From Dermatemys mawii (taxonomy: Eukaryota > Chordata > Testudines > Dermatemydidae): a stretch of DNA of 64,000 nucleotides. Position numbers and translations under genes: made by a program. Positions 27,401 through 35,900 of the stretch are shown piece after piece (within the stretch, counting starts at the first letter, position 1; the number at the start of each line of letters is the position of its first letter). The notes below the pieces were generated by a model, which saw nothing but the letters and a program-made list of their open reading frames with translations, made no database searches and was not told where the DNA came from. The stretch is taken from positions 9,052,094 through 9,116,093 of the forward strand of contig ML677374.1 of assembly GCA_007922305.1 (NCBI GenBank), in the 5' to 3' direction.

Positions 27401-30400
27401 TGCTTCTGATCCTGCTTACGCTTGTGTAAGGCCATTGACTCCCATTGAGTTACCCCTGATTTACACTGGTGTGAGTTCAGAATTAGACCCATAAAAGCTA
27501 TACATAGTTGTACATTTATCTAAACAACCTTAAGTCATGGACCTTACTGCAGTCGTCTTTTTTATCTTTAGCCATCACTGTTTTTAATGAGTTTCCATCA
27601 ACTGAACTAACTAAAAATTCTATAGTAGGTCTCTCCCTAACTTCAGGACTGAGTCCACTGCAGTAAAACAAAGAGCCGTAACTAAGGGTATGTCTACACT
27701 GCCGTCATGGAGTATGATTGCAGCTAGTGTAGACACACCTGGGCTAGACTCATTCAGGTACTGGAATAGTGAACCCTGTCAGCATGCACGTCAGCTGATC
27801 GCAGGCTGCAGCTAGAACTGGAAATCTCGCTGGTAATGCCATTTACAGTGGAAGTCTAATCAAGCTATAGCTGTGACTCTTCTCTCTCCCTCCGTATTTG
27901 CACTGTATTGATCTCCATGGTAGCTAAGTGCCTAGGTGTACCATTATCTTCATGTTATTGATGGGGGGAACTGAGGCACAGGGAAGTGAAGTGGTTTTTT
28001 TCAGCTGTCACATGGTGAGCCTGTGGCGAAGCCAAGAATATAAGGAAGTCTCCTGACTCGGATCATTCCTGCATGTTCCCAGTCCTAGGGGCCTTCCTGC
28101 CATGATGAGGTAGCGTTTGTGGTTGCATGGTGGGAATAGTGTGTTCTCTGTCATGTGACTTAGCTGTTCCTTCATGTTTTCAAAGGAGTTTCCAAGATTC
28201 CATTCATTAGACTGATTAAAAACAAAACACATCCCGCAGCCCTTCCTCAAATTAAGGTTAGTGTGACTATCCAATGGAATTCAGGCTGCAGGATTGGGCC
28301 TGAATCTGATCTCACTTGCATTGGTTTAGCCTCTCCCTGCTGATATCAATTGACTTCACATTGATATACATAAGCAAGAGGGGAATTAAATCTGCAAAAG
28401 TCCTTATTGCAGCCTGTGGGGAAAGAGCTGTGCAAGTCTAATCCCCAGCAGGCTTTGCTCCATCAATACCACCTTTCCCGAGCACTTTGCTATTCCCACC
28501 TGGGCTCTCGGACCAGAGCCTCTGCGGAGCACAGATGCAGTGCGATAGAAATAGAACGCCACTGATGAAACTCTCCGTAAAAAGGTCTTTGCTCAATTTC
28601 CACCTACAGGGCAGCCAGCCATCCACAGCCTCACCTTTCAAACAGGACGTGTTTGTCTATGGCTCTTCTCCCAGCAATGAGAATCCGAGCATGGCAGCTG
28701 CTGCTACACCGGTGATCATGAGCAGGAGTCCCACAGGTGTGTAGGATGGGGTGGTAGCGTGTGAACTGGACAGACACTTGTATCTGCTCGGCAAATGTCT
28801 CTAGAAAGGTCAGTTCACTAAGCACCTCCCATGGAACGAAACCCAAGTATCTGGCTCCATTTGTCTTCTAATAAGGGTCCGATGCTGCCTTTTCACCATA
28901 GTGCCTGAGCACCAGTGGTGCATTCAGTAACATGACTACACATCCGTCACGTGGCGTTTATTCTCTGATCCTCTTCCCAGAGAGAGAGAGAGAAGTGGGT
29001 GCAGTGGAGGATGTTTTAGTAGGGTTTGTTGTGTGGTTTCTTTGGTCTCTGGATAGAAATTATCCCACAGGAGATGGCAAACAGGTTGCCATTGGATCCC
29101 CTAGAAACACCACAATTCATTCAGCATTGGCAGGAAGGAACAGAATGGCACTAGTTTTCCCATTCTTTCAAAGCCAGCAAAGGCTGCCACTGGCCTTCCC
29201 AACACCCGTTGCCTTTTGTTTCCCAGGGCCCCAGCAGTACTGGAAAATTGTATTTCTTCTGTGAAGAAAAATATGCCCTAGTAGTAGCTGTGTCATAGCA
29301 CTGGTGGCAGTGCATTGAACATAACCCACAAAACAATGAGCAAAGGCATAATGGGAAGTTATGAGTTAAGAGTATTAGCTATTGGCTCAACAACCATCTC
29401 AATTTAACTTTTCACAGATTAGTAACTGGTAACAGAGAACAGCTGTAAAAGAAGGATGAAGTGGAAAATCTGCGGGCAACTTTATTTATTTAGCTCTACC
29501 CATCTGCCCATCACATGCCCTCCTTCTTGTTCTTCCCAGTTACTTTCATCAAAATTGAAACAGACATTCTGTGTTTAAAATTTGTATTTCACATTTGTTC
29601 TCTTAGCAAACTGAAATCCGTGCCATGCATTTCCTAGATGGCTCATTTATCAGTGATCTTATCAGGCACATTTGTCTCAGAAATATTATGAGAGATAATT
29701 AAGCATCAATTTACTCCATCCAAGATGATTATTTAATGTGGAGATTTTTGCCAAACCTTTAGAAAAAATGAATGAAATGATTGATAAAATCAATGGGAAT
29801 CCATTCAACTGACTGGCTAGTTGGGCTGGTCTCGGTGCAGTCAAGATTACAGCTTAAAAAAAATATTGGTTTATTGTTTCCTGACAGATATAAAGAGCAG
29901 AAACTCTCCAAGGTCTAATCTAAAGTTTCGCTTCGACAAGCTTAGCCATGCCAGTTCCAGCATGGTACGTATCTATTATTTTTAACCAGACAGTGTACTG
30001 AGCATGATATCACACTGACTGTGTTACAGCTCCAATTGTCCACTACGTCAGAGTGGTACTTGGATAGAGAATAGCAGCCGCTGGGAGCCAACAGCAGCTC
30101 CCTCATCCTCAGTGACAGGCCAGAGCGGGGTTCTCTAACTCCCGTAAACAACTTTTCATCTGAAGAGAATCAGGTACAGCAGTTCAGTGCCCTGGGATCT
30201 ACCTTGATGCACTTCTTCATGCCACATGTAGGAGGGACAGCTAGTGTGGGAGGCAATGGAGCGGTCCCATAGCACAACGTGGCTCTAGTAGACCACAGAA
30301 TGCACCCCTATGTCTAAGGGTCTAACTGTTGTAGGATAGCTCCCATCTGCCCACAAGAAAAGGAGCACACAGAGAGGGAAGACCATGCAACCATCACCAC

Positions 30401-32942
30401 CAAACCTACCCAGGGGGCAACTCGCTGATTGCTCCAGAACACAACCTGAGGAGAGGAGCTCCAGTCTGAGGCCAAGGAAGGAACACGGGTCTGTGTATAA
30501 GCCCCATCACAAAAGATACGGGATCTCATATACACACAGATCTACTCCCCCGGACACCAAATTATATATAAGTATAAAGTAGCCTAGAATTAGTGTTTAC
30601 CTGTAAGGGGTTAAGCTAAAGGTAACCTGAGAGGTGGACAACTGACCAATGAGAAATTCCTCAGGAGACCAAGGATTTTGAGTTTCAGTTTCTCCCTGGG
30701 TCTCTCTCGGTTCAACTCGGCTAAGGGATGAATCACAGCTATTTCTTTCACTGTAACTATAAGCTTTCTATCAAGTACTGTAGTCAGTAAGTTTACCTTC
30801 TTTTTATCACTTGGAGGGTTCTCAGTGGTGAGTGTTGGGTGGGTGCTTCTTGGTATTGTAAGATTCAGCAGAGATATCAACAGTGGGAGAAAGTTGCCTC
30901 GGTTGAGAGGTTTGGTTTCTTAATTCTTTTGTTGATTATGGTAGATGCTGTTCTATTGATGGTTATAAGGGATTTATTCCTTTCTTTTTTTCTCATGCTT
31001 CCAGTTTAGCCAGCTGTTGCTCCACCGGTACTCATTTTCCTGCTGTCCTGTACTCAGCCTACTAGACTCCCTAAACCAATAATTACAAATATATCACTTG
31101 GAAAATTTCTCAGCAGGGTGTTAATCCTACCAGCAGAGGGAGAAAGACCCCCTACTCTAATTCTCAGAAAAACCAGACTAACCTGTTTCTCCTCCTCCAC
31201 AGTGAACCCCTGGGGTGGTTTCCTAGCACTTAACGAGCCCATTAAACTCTTAGCGGCAAAAACTGGGCTAACTTCTACTGTCCTGTAGGAGAAAACCCCC
31301 TCCAAAAAAAAAATGCTTCAGCTCTTTGCCCTCAGGCAGCTGAAAAAGACAAAGCATGGAGCTATCTACAGCTCCGATACCTGAAAAACAAGTTTCACCA
31401 GAGTGACCCCTGTGGTGTTTACCTCAGCACAATTGCCTGCTTTCCTCCTTGCTGAGAGGTCATTAGCATTCACAAGGAGCAAAACTGCTTGTTCTCAGTA
31501 ACTGTGGAAATTTAAACTGCTTTCTGCAAAATTCTGTTTTTTAGATTCACAAAATTTCATCCCACCACTGCCAACCATGTCAGGATAGCCTCCCCACTCT
31601 GAACTCTAGGGTACAGAGGTGGGGACCCGCATGAAAAAAGGAAATAACCCCCCAAACTTATTTTACCAGCTTGGGTTAAAATGTTTTTCCCAAGAACACA
31701 ACTTCTGTGTCTGGAACTGATATGCTGCCACCATCAAGTGAGAATGTCTCAAAAAACTATTGGACGTGGGCCACTTGAAGCCCCTCTTTCTCTTTCCACA
31801 AAACCCCCAAACTTATTCCCTCCCTGGGAAGCTTGAGAGAAAAGCCTCGCCTGATCCTGCGAGACGCGCCCGATCCAAAACCAGGATCTTACACCATGGA
31901 AAACAAGCAGTCAGATTCTTAAAAGAAAGATTTTAATAAAAGAAAAAAAGAAAGGAATAAATCCCTTATAACCATCAATAGAACAGCATCTACTATAATC
32001 AACAAAAAGATTCAGAAACCAAACCTCTCCCCCGAGGCAACTTTCTCCCACTGTTGAGATCTCTGCTGGAGCTTATAATATCAAGACGCACCCAGCCAAC
32101 ACTCACCACTGAGAACCCTCCAAGTGATAAAAAGAAAGTAAACTTACTGACTACAGTACTTGATAGAAAACTTATAGTTACAGTGAAAGAAATAGCTGTG
32201 ATTCATCCCATAGCCGAGTTGAACTGAGAGAGACCCAGAGAGAAACTGAAACTCAAAATCCTTGGTCTCCTGAGGAATTTCTCATTGGTCAGTTGTCCAC
32301 CTCTCAGGTTACCTTTAGCTTAACCCCTTACAGGTAAACACTAATTCTAGGCTACTTTATACTTATGACAATATGTGTTCCTAGCACGTTAACAGTCTTT
32401 TACAATGGGTTCCCAGAGTCAGCATCATAACATGCCACTTTTATTTGACACACACCAGCCTGGGAAATGCCAACAACAGTCACTAAAGCACGGCATTCTC
32501 AGATAGACTTCTTCGTATCTTCTGGGGGCTCAGTTGTGCAAAGTGGGTATAATGTTGCTTTTATAGAAGGGAAAAAGGGAAGGACAGAAAAAGGGATTGG
32601 GAGAAGCAGAGGGTCTGTTGATGGCCCATCTCTGGGCGACGTCCGCAGGGCACCTGTTAAAGCTGGCCCAAATACTTCACAATTGCAATGATGAAGTTGT
32701 CTTTGTAAAAATTTCATCAGCATTTTTTCTGTTGTTTTTTCACCCATTCTGATTCTAGCGATGTGAATCTGATTTCTCACCTTCCTGCTGGCCTGTTCTA
32801 GAGGCCTGTTGGAGACAATTTTAGATCAAGTAAAGAAATACAGGAGGTACAGGGTAAAAAGCTTCTGACACACAGTTCTCCCTTTATTTGTATGAAAAAA
32901 AAAAATCTGTTCTGCTTTTTTTCTTTTCTATAGAGTCACTAG
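2335..32942 (+). CDS. RAP1GAP2: RAP1GAP2 (Rap1 GTPase-activating protein 2), 3' part, 17 coding exons
   Basis: The encoded protein stimulates GTP hydrolysis by Rap1 and is known from platelets and neurons as a regulator of adhesion and granule secretion. Joining 2335-2438, 3035-3113, 4634-4687, 8544-8627, 10121-10221, 11133-11262, 12331-12486, 15097-15168, 16687-16773, 17635-17769, 23885-24022, 25192-25310, 26438-26551, 27242-27359, 28610-28736, 29888-29964 and 32934-32942 gives 567 codons plus a stop, in frame at every junction and with GT-AG introns. The RapGAP domain runs from the first exons to about 15.2 kb. It includes the HIGNDIV segment, whose Asn is the known catalytic 'Asn thumb' of this family. 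The C-terminal half is Ser-rich and carries [15 protein letters not shown], a TKTT motif, and [20 protein letters not shown] near the end. That tail matches RAP1GAP2 and not RAP1GAP. Upstream exons, including the start, lie outside the window. Confidence 0.96.
3035..3113 (+). CDS. RAP1GAP2: RAP1GAP2 exon
   Basis: It encodes [20 protein letters not shown] followed by IPQIAK. The acceptor is TTTTCTCAG and the donor GTAAAC. It ends in phase 0. An intronic MIR-like SINE follows at about 3290-3480. Confidence 0.95.
3290..3480 (+). repeat. MIR-like SINE
   Basis: The core reads TGTGGGCAAGTCTCTTACCT, then TCAATTTCCATATCTGTAAA and ATGGGGGTAATA, the conserved MIR/CORE-SINE central domain. It is intronic in RAP1GAP2. 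Confidence 0.65.
4634..4687 (+). CDS. RAP1GAP2: RAP1GAP2 exon, 54 nt
   Basis: A short symmetrical exon encoding [18 protein letters not shown]. The acceptor is TATGGTAG and the donor GTGAGG. It is phase 0 on both sides, so skipping it would keep the reading frame. Confidence 0.94.
4688..8543 (+). other. RAP1GAP2 intron
   Basis: A 3.9-kb intron. It contains palindromic 'TCTACA' type short elements (about 5700-5850 and 6065-6260) and an intact hAT MITE at 7827-7948. No exon is visible on either strand. Confidence 0.6.
7827..7948. mobile_element. hAT-type MITE with 8-bp target duplication
   Basis: The terminal inverted repeats AGGGTGACCAGACAG and CTGGTCACCCTAT bound a 122-bp element. The 8-bp duplication GAGGACCT is exact on both sides (7819-7826 and 7949-7956), identifying hAT-type insertion. 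It is the same family as the copies at 19352 and 21967. Confidence 0.8.
8544..8627 (+). CDS. RAP1GAP2: RAP1GAP2 exon, 84 nt
   Basis: It encodes [20 protein letters not shown] then VIYQKFKQ, a core segment of the RapGAP fold. It is phase 0 on both sides, with acceptor TATTCCAG and donor GTAAAT. Confidence 0.95.
9856..9952. repeat. Short palindromic element (about 97 bp)
   Basis: The ends GCCTGATTCTGATC and AT(C)AGAATCAGGC are inverted repeats around ...TTTACACCAGAG...GGAGTTACCCCTGATTTA. Similar but more diverged copies occur near 27403, 40350, 40640 and 45121, so it is an interspersed MITE-like family. Confidence 0.5.
10121..10221 (+). CDS. RAP1GAP2: RAP1GAP2 exon
   Basis: It encodes [20 protein letters not shown] then [13 protein letters not shown], and leaves two bases (GG) of a Gly codon completed by the next exon. 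The acceptor is ATTTTGCAG and the donor GTGAGG. Confidence 0.95.
10954..11040. repeat. AT-rich tandem pair of hairpin units
   Basis: Two related units of about 42 bases, each with CAACTAACTATATATG...GTTAGTTG-type inverted arms, lie in tandem. They are about 100 bases upstream of the exon at 11133. Confidence 0.6.
11133..11262 (+). CDS. RAP1GAP2: RAP1GAP2 exon, GAP domain
   Basis: It encodes [36 protein letters not shown] and TEGDAQQ within the catalytic GAP domain. The acceptor is ACTTCCAG and the donor GTAAGA. An AT-rich tandem hairpin repeat lies about 100 bp upstream. Confidence 0.96.
11516..11781. repeat. Palindromic MITE-like element (about 265 bp)
   Basis: CTACATACAGAGCTGTACC at the left is loosely complementary to GGTACAATGTGTGTAG at the right. 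Within it, TATACTGGTATAAAGGTGCC is mirrored by GGGCACCTTTATACAAGTAT. This self-complementary layout is common for turtle MITEs. Confidence 0.5.
12014..12195. repeat. CR1/L3-like LINE fragment
   Basis: It contains AACAGCTAGTCTGACCTTTT and GATATTCAGTCTTGATTTAA followed by AGACTTCAGGTGACTGAGAA, wording typical of an old reptilian CR1/L3-like repeat. Assignment is by recall. Confidence 0.45.
12331..12486 (+). CDS. RAP1GAP2: RAP1GAP2 exon carrying the catalytic Asn thumb
   Basis: This 156-nt, phase 0-0 exon encodes [20 protein letters not shown], then [20 protein letters not shown] and [12 protein letters not shown]. The Asn of GNDIV corresponds to the catalytic asparagine that RapGAPs use in place of an arginine finger. 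The catalytic residue is intact. Confidence 0.97.
14275..14540. repeat. MIR/CORE-SINE copy, first of a pair
   Basis: It contains ATCAGGGCCTCATTGGTGGT and AGACGCTGTAAACAAG, close to the SINE stretch 'GGGCCCCATTGTGCTAGG..CTGTACAAA', then diverged sequence. A second copy follows at once. Confidence 0.45.
14625..14890. repeat. MIR/CORE-SINE copy, second of a pair
   Basis: It contains TTTGTATTACAGTGCCCACT, GCTTACAGGCTAAATAGATA, CGGCTTGCCCAAG and AACTCAGGTCTCCTGACTGC, the full order of blocks of this SINE. Confidence 0.65.
15097..15168 (+). CDS. RAP1GAP2: RAP1GAP2 exon, 72 nt
   Basis: It encodes [20 protein letters not shown] then VFQK. The acceptor is TTCTGATAG and the donor GTAAGG. It is symmetrical, phase 0 on both sides. 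Confidence 0.95.
15847..15881. repeat. (TG)n microsatellite
   Basis: An imperfect GT-dinucleotide run in a RAP1GAP2 intron. Confidence 0.85.
16130..16355 (+). repeat. MIR/CORE-SINE
   Basis: GCAAAGTGCTTTACAAAGTA, ACTGAGGCACAAAGAGGTAA, AGTGACTTGCTCAAGGTCAC and GGTGCTCTATCCACTAGGCA are the successive conserved blocks of this SINE. Confidence 0.75.
16687..16773 (+). CDS. RAP1GAP2: RAP1GAP2 exon, 87 nt
   Basis: It encodes [20 protein letters not shown] then KSDKFAKLE. The acceptor is CCTTTCTAG and the donor GTAAGG. It marks the end of the GAP domain helices. It is phase 0 on both sides. Confidence 0.96.
17635..17769 (+). CDS. RAP1GAP2: RAP1GAP2 exon, 135 nt
   Basis: It encodes [36 protein letters not shown] and HGGFLESFK, the link from the GAP domain to the regulatory tail. 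It is phase 0 on both sides and is followed by a long 6.1-kb intron. Confidence 0.97.
18008..18104 (+). repeat. tRNA-derived-SINE-like 3' piece
   Basis: GACGAAGTGGGTATTAGCCC, ATGAAAGCTTATGCTTCAAT and GTTAGTCTTTAAGGAGCCAC form a repeat very common in turtle and crocodilian DNA. A second copy is at 19236. Confidence 0.6.
19236..19326 (+). repeat. tRNA-derived-SINE-like 3' piece, second copy
   Basis: GACAAAGTGGGTATTAGTCC and TAGTCTTTAAGGTGCCACAG match the copy at 18008 in the same orientation. Confidence 0.6.
19352..19488. mobile_element. hAT-type MITE, diverged, with G-run and C-run
   Basis: The ends TAGGATGACCAGA and TCTGGTCACCCTA match the family at 7827 and 21967. The interior holds a G-run (about 19397-19408) and a C-run (about 19426-19442) and could fold into a GC hairpin. 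No clean target duplication is seen. Confidence 0.65.
21417..21484. repeat. (GA)n(GT)n compound microsatellite
   Basis: About 17 GA units run directly into about 16 GT units. Confidence 0.95.
21571..21640. repeat. (TA)n microsatellites
   Basis: Two runs of TA repeats separated by about 25 bases, close to the GA/GT array. Confidence 0.9.
21967..22089. mobile_element. hAT-type MITE nested in another hAT element
   Basis: A 123-bp element with ends TAGGGTGACCAGACAGC and GATCACCCTA. The exact 8-bp duplication TTGGACAC flanks it (21959-21966 and 22090-22097). It belongs to the same family as 7827-7948. Confidence 0.85.
22216..22274. repeat. Long G-run followed by C-run
   Basis: About 35 G with one interrupting C (22216-22251), then about 12 C (22263-22274). 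It is a candidate G-quadruplex or hairpin site and an assembly risk. Confidence 0.85.
23885..24022 (+). CDS. RAP1GAP2: RAP1GAP2 exon with TKTT motif
   Basis: It encodes [36 protein letters not shown] and [10 protein letters not shown]. The TKTT sequence fits the TKXT motif reported for RAP1GAP2 binding to synaptotagmin-like protein 1 (known biology). RAP1GAP differs strongly here, so this exon settles the paralog call. It is phase 0-0 and 138 nt. Confidence 0.97.
24160..24400. repeat. MIR-like SINE
   Basis: ACCTTGGACAAGTCACTTCA, AACTCCTTGGAGCAGGGACT and TGTAGCACCTGCTACACTGG follow the order of blocks seen in other copies of this SINE, in the opposite orientation to the copy at 16130. Confidence 0.6.
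25192..25310 (+). CDS. RAP1GAP2: RAP1GAP2 exon, basic Ser-rich tail
   Basis: It encodes [35 protein letters not shown] and SRTR, then two bases of a Cys codon. The KRRSG segment is a plausible basophilic-kinase site (inference). The acceptor is TTTTTCAG and the donor GTAAGC. Confidence 0.96.
26438..26551 (+). CDS. RAP1GAP2: RAP1GAP2 exon
   Basis: It encodes [20 protein letters not shown] then [17 protein letters not shown], and leaves two bases of an Arg codon. The acceptor is GCTCCTCAG and the donor GTAAAT. It belongs to the Ser/Thr/Pro-rich regulatory tail. Confidence 0.96.
27242..27359 (+). CDS. RAP1GAP2: RAP1GAP2 exon
   Basis: It encodes [36 protein letters not shown] and DSV. Two donors are possible: after GACAGC (GTGGTA) or after GACAGCGTG (GTAGGC). 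I chose the second because it keeps the remembered human length; the alternative would drop one Val. A copy of a short palindromic repeat begins about 40 bp into the next intron. Confidence 0.92.
27890..28060 (+). repeat. MIR-like SINE fragment
   Basis: GGAACTGAGGCACAGGGAAG followed by TGAAGTGG and, later, GAAGTCTCCTGACTCGGATC are typical blocks of the SINE. Confidence 0.5.
28610..28736 (+). CDS. RAP1GAP2: RAP1GAP2 exon
   Basis: It encodes [35 protein letters not shown] and IMSRSPT. The acceptor is CACCTACAG and the donor GTGTGT. It leaves in phase 1, the G of an Asp codon. Confidence 0.95.
29888..29964 (+). CDS. RAP1GAP2: RAP1GAP2 penultimate coding exon
   Basis: It encodes [20 protein letters not shown] then HASSSM. 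The acceptor is TTCCTGACAG and the donor GTACGT. If the donor were not used, translation would run six codons (VRIYYF) to a stop. The family tail ends a few residues after HASS, so splicing to the tiny terminal segment at 32934 is favoured. Confidence 0.93.
30569..30993 (+). repeat. Left arm of 425-bp inverted repeat
   Basis: It starts ATAAGTATAAAGTAGCCTAG and ends near GGGATTTATTCCTTTCTTTT. The same sequence, about 90% or more identical by eye, lies in reverse complement at 31942-32366. Confidence 0.85.
31942..32366 (-). repeat. Right arm of 425-bp inverted repeat
   Basis: The reverse complement of the left arm, from GAAAGGAATAAATCCCTTAT to CTAGGCTACTTTATACTTAT. Arms of equal length at the ends of a 1.8-kb unit suggest a transposon with long terminal inverted repeats. 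Two opposite insertions of one repeat is the alternative. Confidence 0.85.
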
Positions 32943-32972
32943 CAGGCAACAGACGACATGAACTTGTAAAAG
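32934..32972 (+). CDS. RAP1GAP2: RAP1GAP2 terminal coding exon (Ser-His-stop) continuing as 3' UTR
   Basis: After a strong polypyrimidine tract and TATAG acceptor, AGT CAC TAG adds Ser-His and stops the protein at 32940-32942. The resulting tail HASSSMSH parallels the remembered human ending of the same length, which also finishes in His. The exon continues to a near-perfect donor (AAAAG/GTAAGTGG) at 32972. The 3' UTR therefore seems to be spliced, with the stop only about 30 nt before the junction, too close to trigger nonsense-mediated decay. Confidence 0.8.
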
Positions 32973-35900
32973 GTAAGTGGTTTGCAATGTGCTCTGATGA
33001 TTGGTTCATTCCCCTGCCAATGCAATTATAGTACATTTACTTGGGTTTTATCTAGCATAGTTGTAAGAGTCCCAGTGGGGCTTCCATCAGTTCCCTTTTG
33101 GGGCAACTGTTCAGCCAGCTAATAGATCTCACTGTGGCAAGGTCCACAGTTTTAGCCGTTGCACTGTTTTTTTTAAAGGAGTGGTTAGAATTTTTACAGT
33201 GAGAATACGGAGACATTTTGTTCATTCTCCTAACTGAAAAAAATCCAGGGTGAATAAGTTGCTGAAACATCCCCGCCCACCAAAAAATAATAAAATAAAA
33301 ATAAACACACCTTTGGACAGAGCTCATGCATGGAACTCTTCTGCTCATAAGAGATTATTTTATGAGCATTTAAAACATGGCATTGCAATGGGCACTGTTT
33401 TGCAACCGTTAGCAGTTTTTCAACTAATGGCTGTAATAACTTGGTGGGTGGGTGTGTATGTCTTAGTCTAGTTCTAAATAGTTACATGTCCACGGTTGAA
33501 AACGCCTCCGTCAGAACTGGCAACAACTCTGTTTCATCAGAGAAGCCCAGAGGTTTGAATCTGGCTGTTCTTCTGGCTTATTGATCACCCCCTCCAAGTC
33601 CAGGTTGAAATACACTAATGAACCACACAGGGAAGCTTGCAAGGCCAATGCTAGAAATTCTAGTAGTTTTATTGCTGGTCTTGTGATAGTTGTGTTTTTT
33701 CTTAAAGCCCCAGCTCTTGGAGTCCTGTTACTTCACAAAAACCTGAGTTTTCATTCAATTAAAAAGTTTCTCGCCCTCACAGTTGCAGTGAACAGCCTCA
33801 AACCCTATCCCCAAATGTGTAATTGTTTAAAATCAGGCCAATCTCCTGCTTTATGTGCCCTGATTCGTGAGTTTTCAATACTTAAGGTTAGCAGTGCTGG
33901 TAACACTAACTCTTCTGTGACTTCGGAGGGAGATGGAGTGGCTCAGCACCTGTGAAAAATCTGGCCTTTCGTGTTTAGCGCTTTCACTACCGTCAGCACG
34001 TAATATGGGCCTGAGCCAAAGCCCACGGAGCTCAACTGAACGATTCCAAAGGGCTTGGGATCAGACCAGACCTTCACGTGTAGGTGAAAGTTTTTACTGC
34101 CTCGTAGGGCTTTGCAGTGCTCTGAAAGTGGTATGTCTTATTATACTGTCACTGACTCTTTCTTGAGAATTTTCTCCTCTATCCATCTCTGAAGTTTTTA
34201 TTCCCTCTGTTTGCCTTTTTTTTTGCAGTTTATTTCTAACAAAGGGAAAAAATCTTCTCTTCTGACATCAAATGGGAAACCGTATTAGCTACACTAACAG
34301 CAACTGCCACGCTGCATTGTGAGATCTTCACCTACTCTGCTGTACCTTTAAGTAAGTTGAGAAGAAACTGCCGCTAGCGGGAATTTCTGTATTCTAACAA
34401 GAACCCGTCTTTTCAGAATGGTGAGCAAGTTGCTAGACTCCCATCTTGTCTGACAAACCCCATTCTTACACTGCAGCAGGAGGTGCGTTTTCTACCAGGT
34501 ACTTGAAGCAACTTCACCCTCTCGCTTGGTACTCTGAAATGTGTTAACCTCGTATGCGCCTTGTATGTACTGTAGCTATTTGTCTTAAGATGAGTGTTGT
34601 TCATCTTGTATATCTTTGACTGGAAAAGGACAATTCAATAACAAATCCTGTTTCCCATAGGCTTTTTCATATTGCAACTCGGTGTCTATCAATTTCAACT
34701 AGCATATGATTTTCCTTGGCCAGAAAGTACGCAGGACAGGCATTCTGTTGTTTCAGGATGCTTCTGTGCTTTATTTTTAGTTACCTAATGAAAAACAGCT
34801 TGTTAATTGTTGTTTTTTAAGGGTTGGGGGAGCCTGTCACGAGACATGCAAAAGCTCTTTCAATTATATTTATTTGACTCTAAGACTGGACAGGAGGGTT
34901 TTCCTCCTCCTCACTTTGCTCTGATCCATTAAGGGATTTTGGAGAAAATCAAGGGCAAAATTCTGTGCTGCTGTAAATTAGTAGATCTCTCTTGAGTTCA
35001 GAGAGGCACTGTGGTCTAGTGGATGTGGCCCTGGGTCTTATGCCTGGCCCGTGTGAGTGAACTTGAGCAGTAATGTCTGGAGCCTCTGTTCCTTTCCTCC
35101 TTGTTGGGGTAGGAACTCTCTCTTATGATGGGTTTGGTCAGTGACAAGCATAATAGGACTTCCAGGCCACTCCCACACTAGAAATAATAATAATGGAGGC
35201 TCCGCCCTTTTACAGTAGAGAATTTAGCCCTCATTCTTTTGAAGGACATATGGTCTGGAGAACAGCCACTTGGCTGGAATCTACCTCCAGCAAGCAAATT
35301 ACAAGCTGTTAAGAAGCTGACTTCTGTTGTTTGTTTGTGTAAACTCGCTTGGCAGGACTGTGTAACCCACCTACTCAGAGGAAGTTCATCCCCTTTGCTG
35401 TGTAATGGATTATACACATGCTGTGGGGAGCGGCTGTGCCAAGTCAAAATAGGGCTGGGAATAAGGGAAACCTCTCCACCCCATGCATAGAGAGTGATGA
35501 ATGAGCAAACTCCTCCCTCTCACAACCACAAAACGACTCCCTGGCTACTGTTCTACGTTCCCATAATTCTACATCGCCCTGGGGTAAGGATGATTTCTGC
35601 AAACAGGGCTTGTACATACAGCCCAAACAAATGAGAACCTTGCTCGGGCCGCTACAGTGTAGTTTGTAGTTTGATGGGTGACGTTATAGCACACAAGAGC
35701 CTGCAGAATCACCAACACAGCACTCTTGGGAAACATCACCAGAGAGTCTGCATGTCACCTAATTAGTGAAGGATTTTTGCCATTAGAAAAGGGACAAAAA
35801 CATTGGAGAAGTTTTTTAAGCTGTATAAATATGCAACAGATTTATGGTACTGAGAGAAAGGAGTCAGGACCCCCACTGTTTTCCTTTGCACTTTATGCTT

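Larger units (their letters stand above)
29965..32933 (+). other. Last intron within the RAP1GAP2 coding region
   Basis: A 3-kb intron dominated by the inverted-repeat pair at 30569-30993 and 31942-32366 with a 948-bp spacer. No exon is visible. Confidence 0.6.

Noticed and set aside
30569..32366. An endogenous retrovirus
   Set aside because: The two arms are inverted, not direct like LTRs, and no gag, pol or env reading frame is visible between them.
2335..32942. Calling the plus-strand gene RAP1GAP (the paralog) or a SIPA1L protein
   Set aside because: The tail sequence ([33 protein letters not shown]) fits RAP1GAP2. RAP1GAP has a different tail, and SIPA1L proteins have a PDZ domain after the GAP domain.
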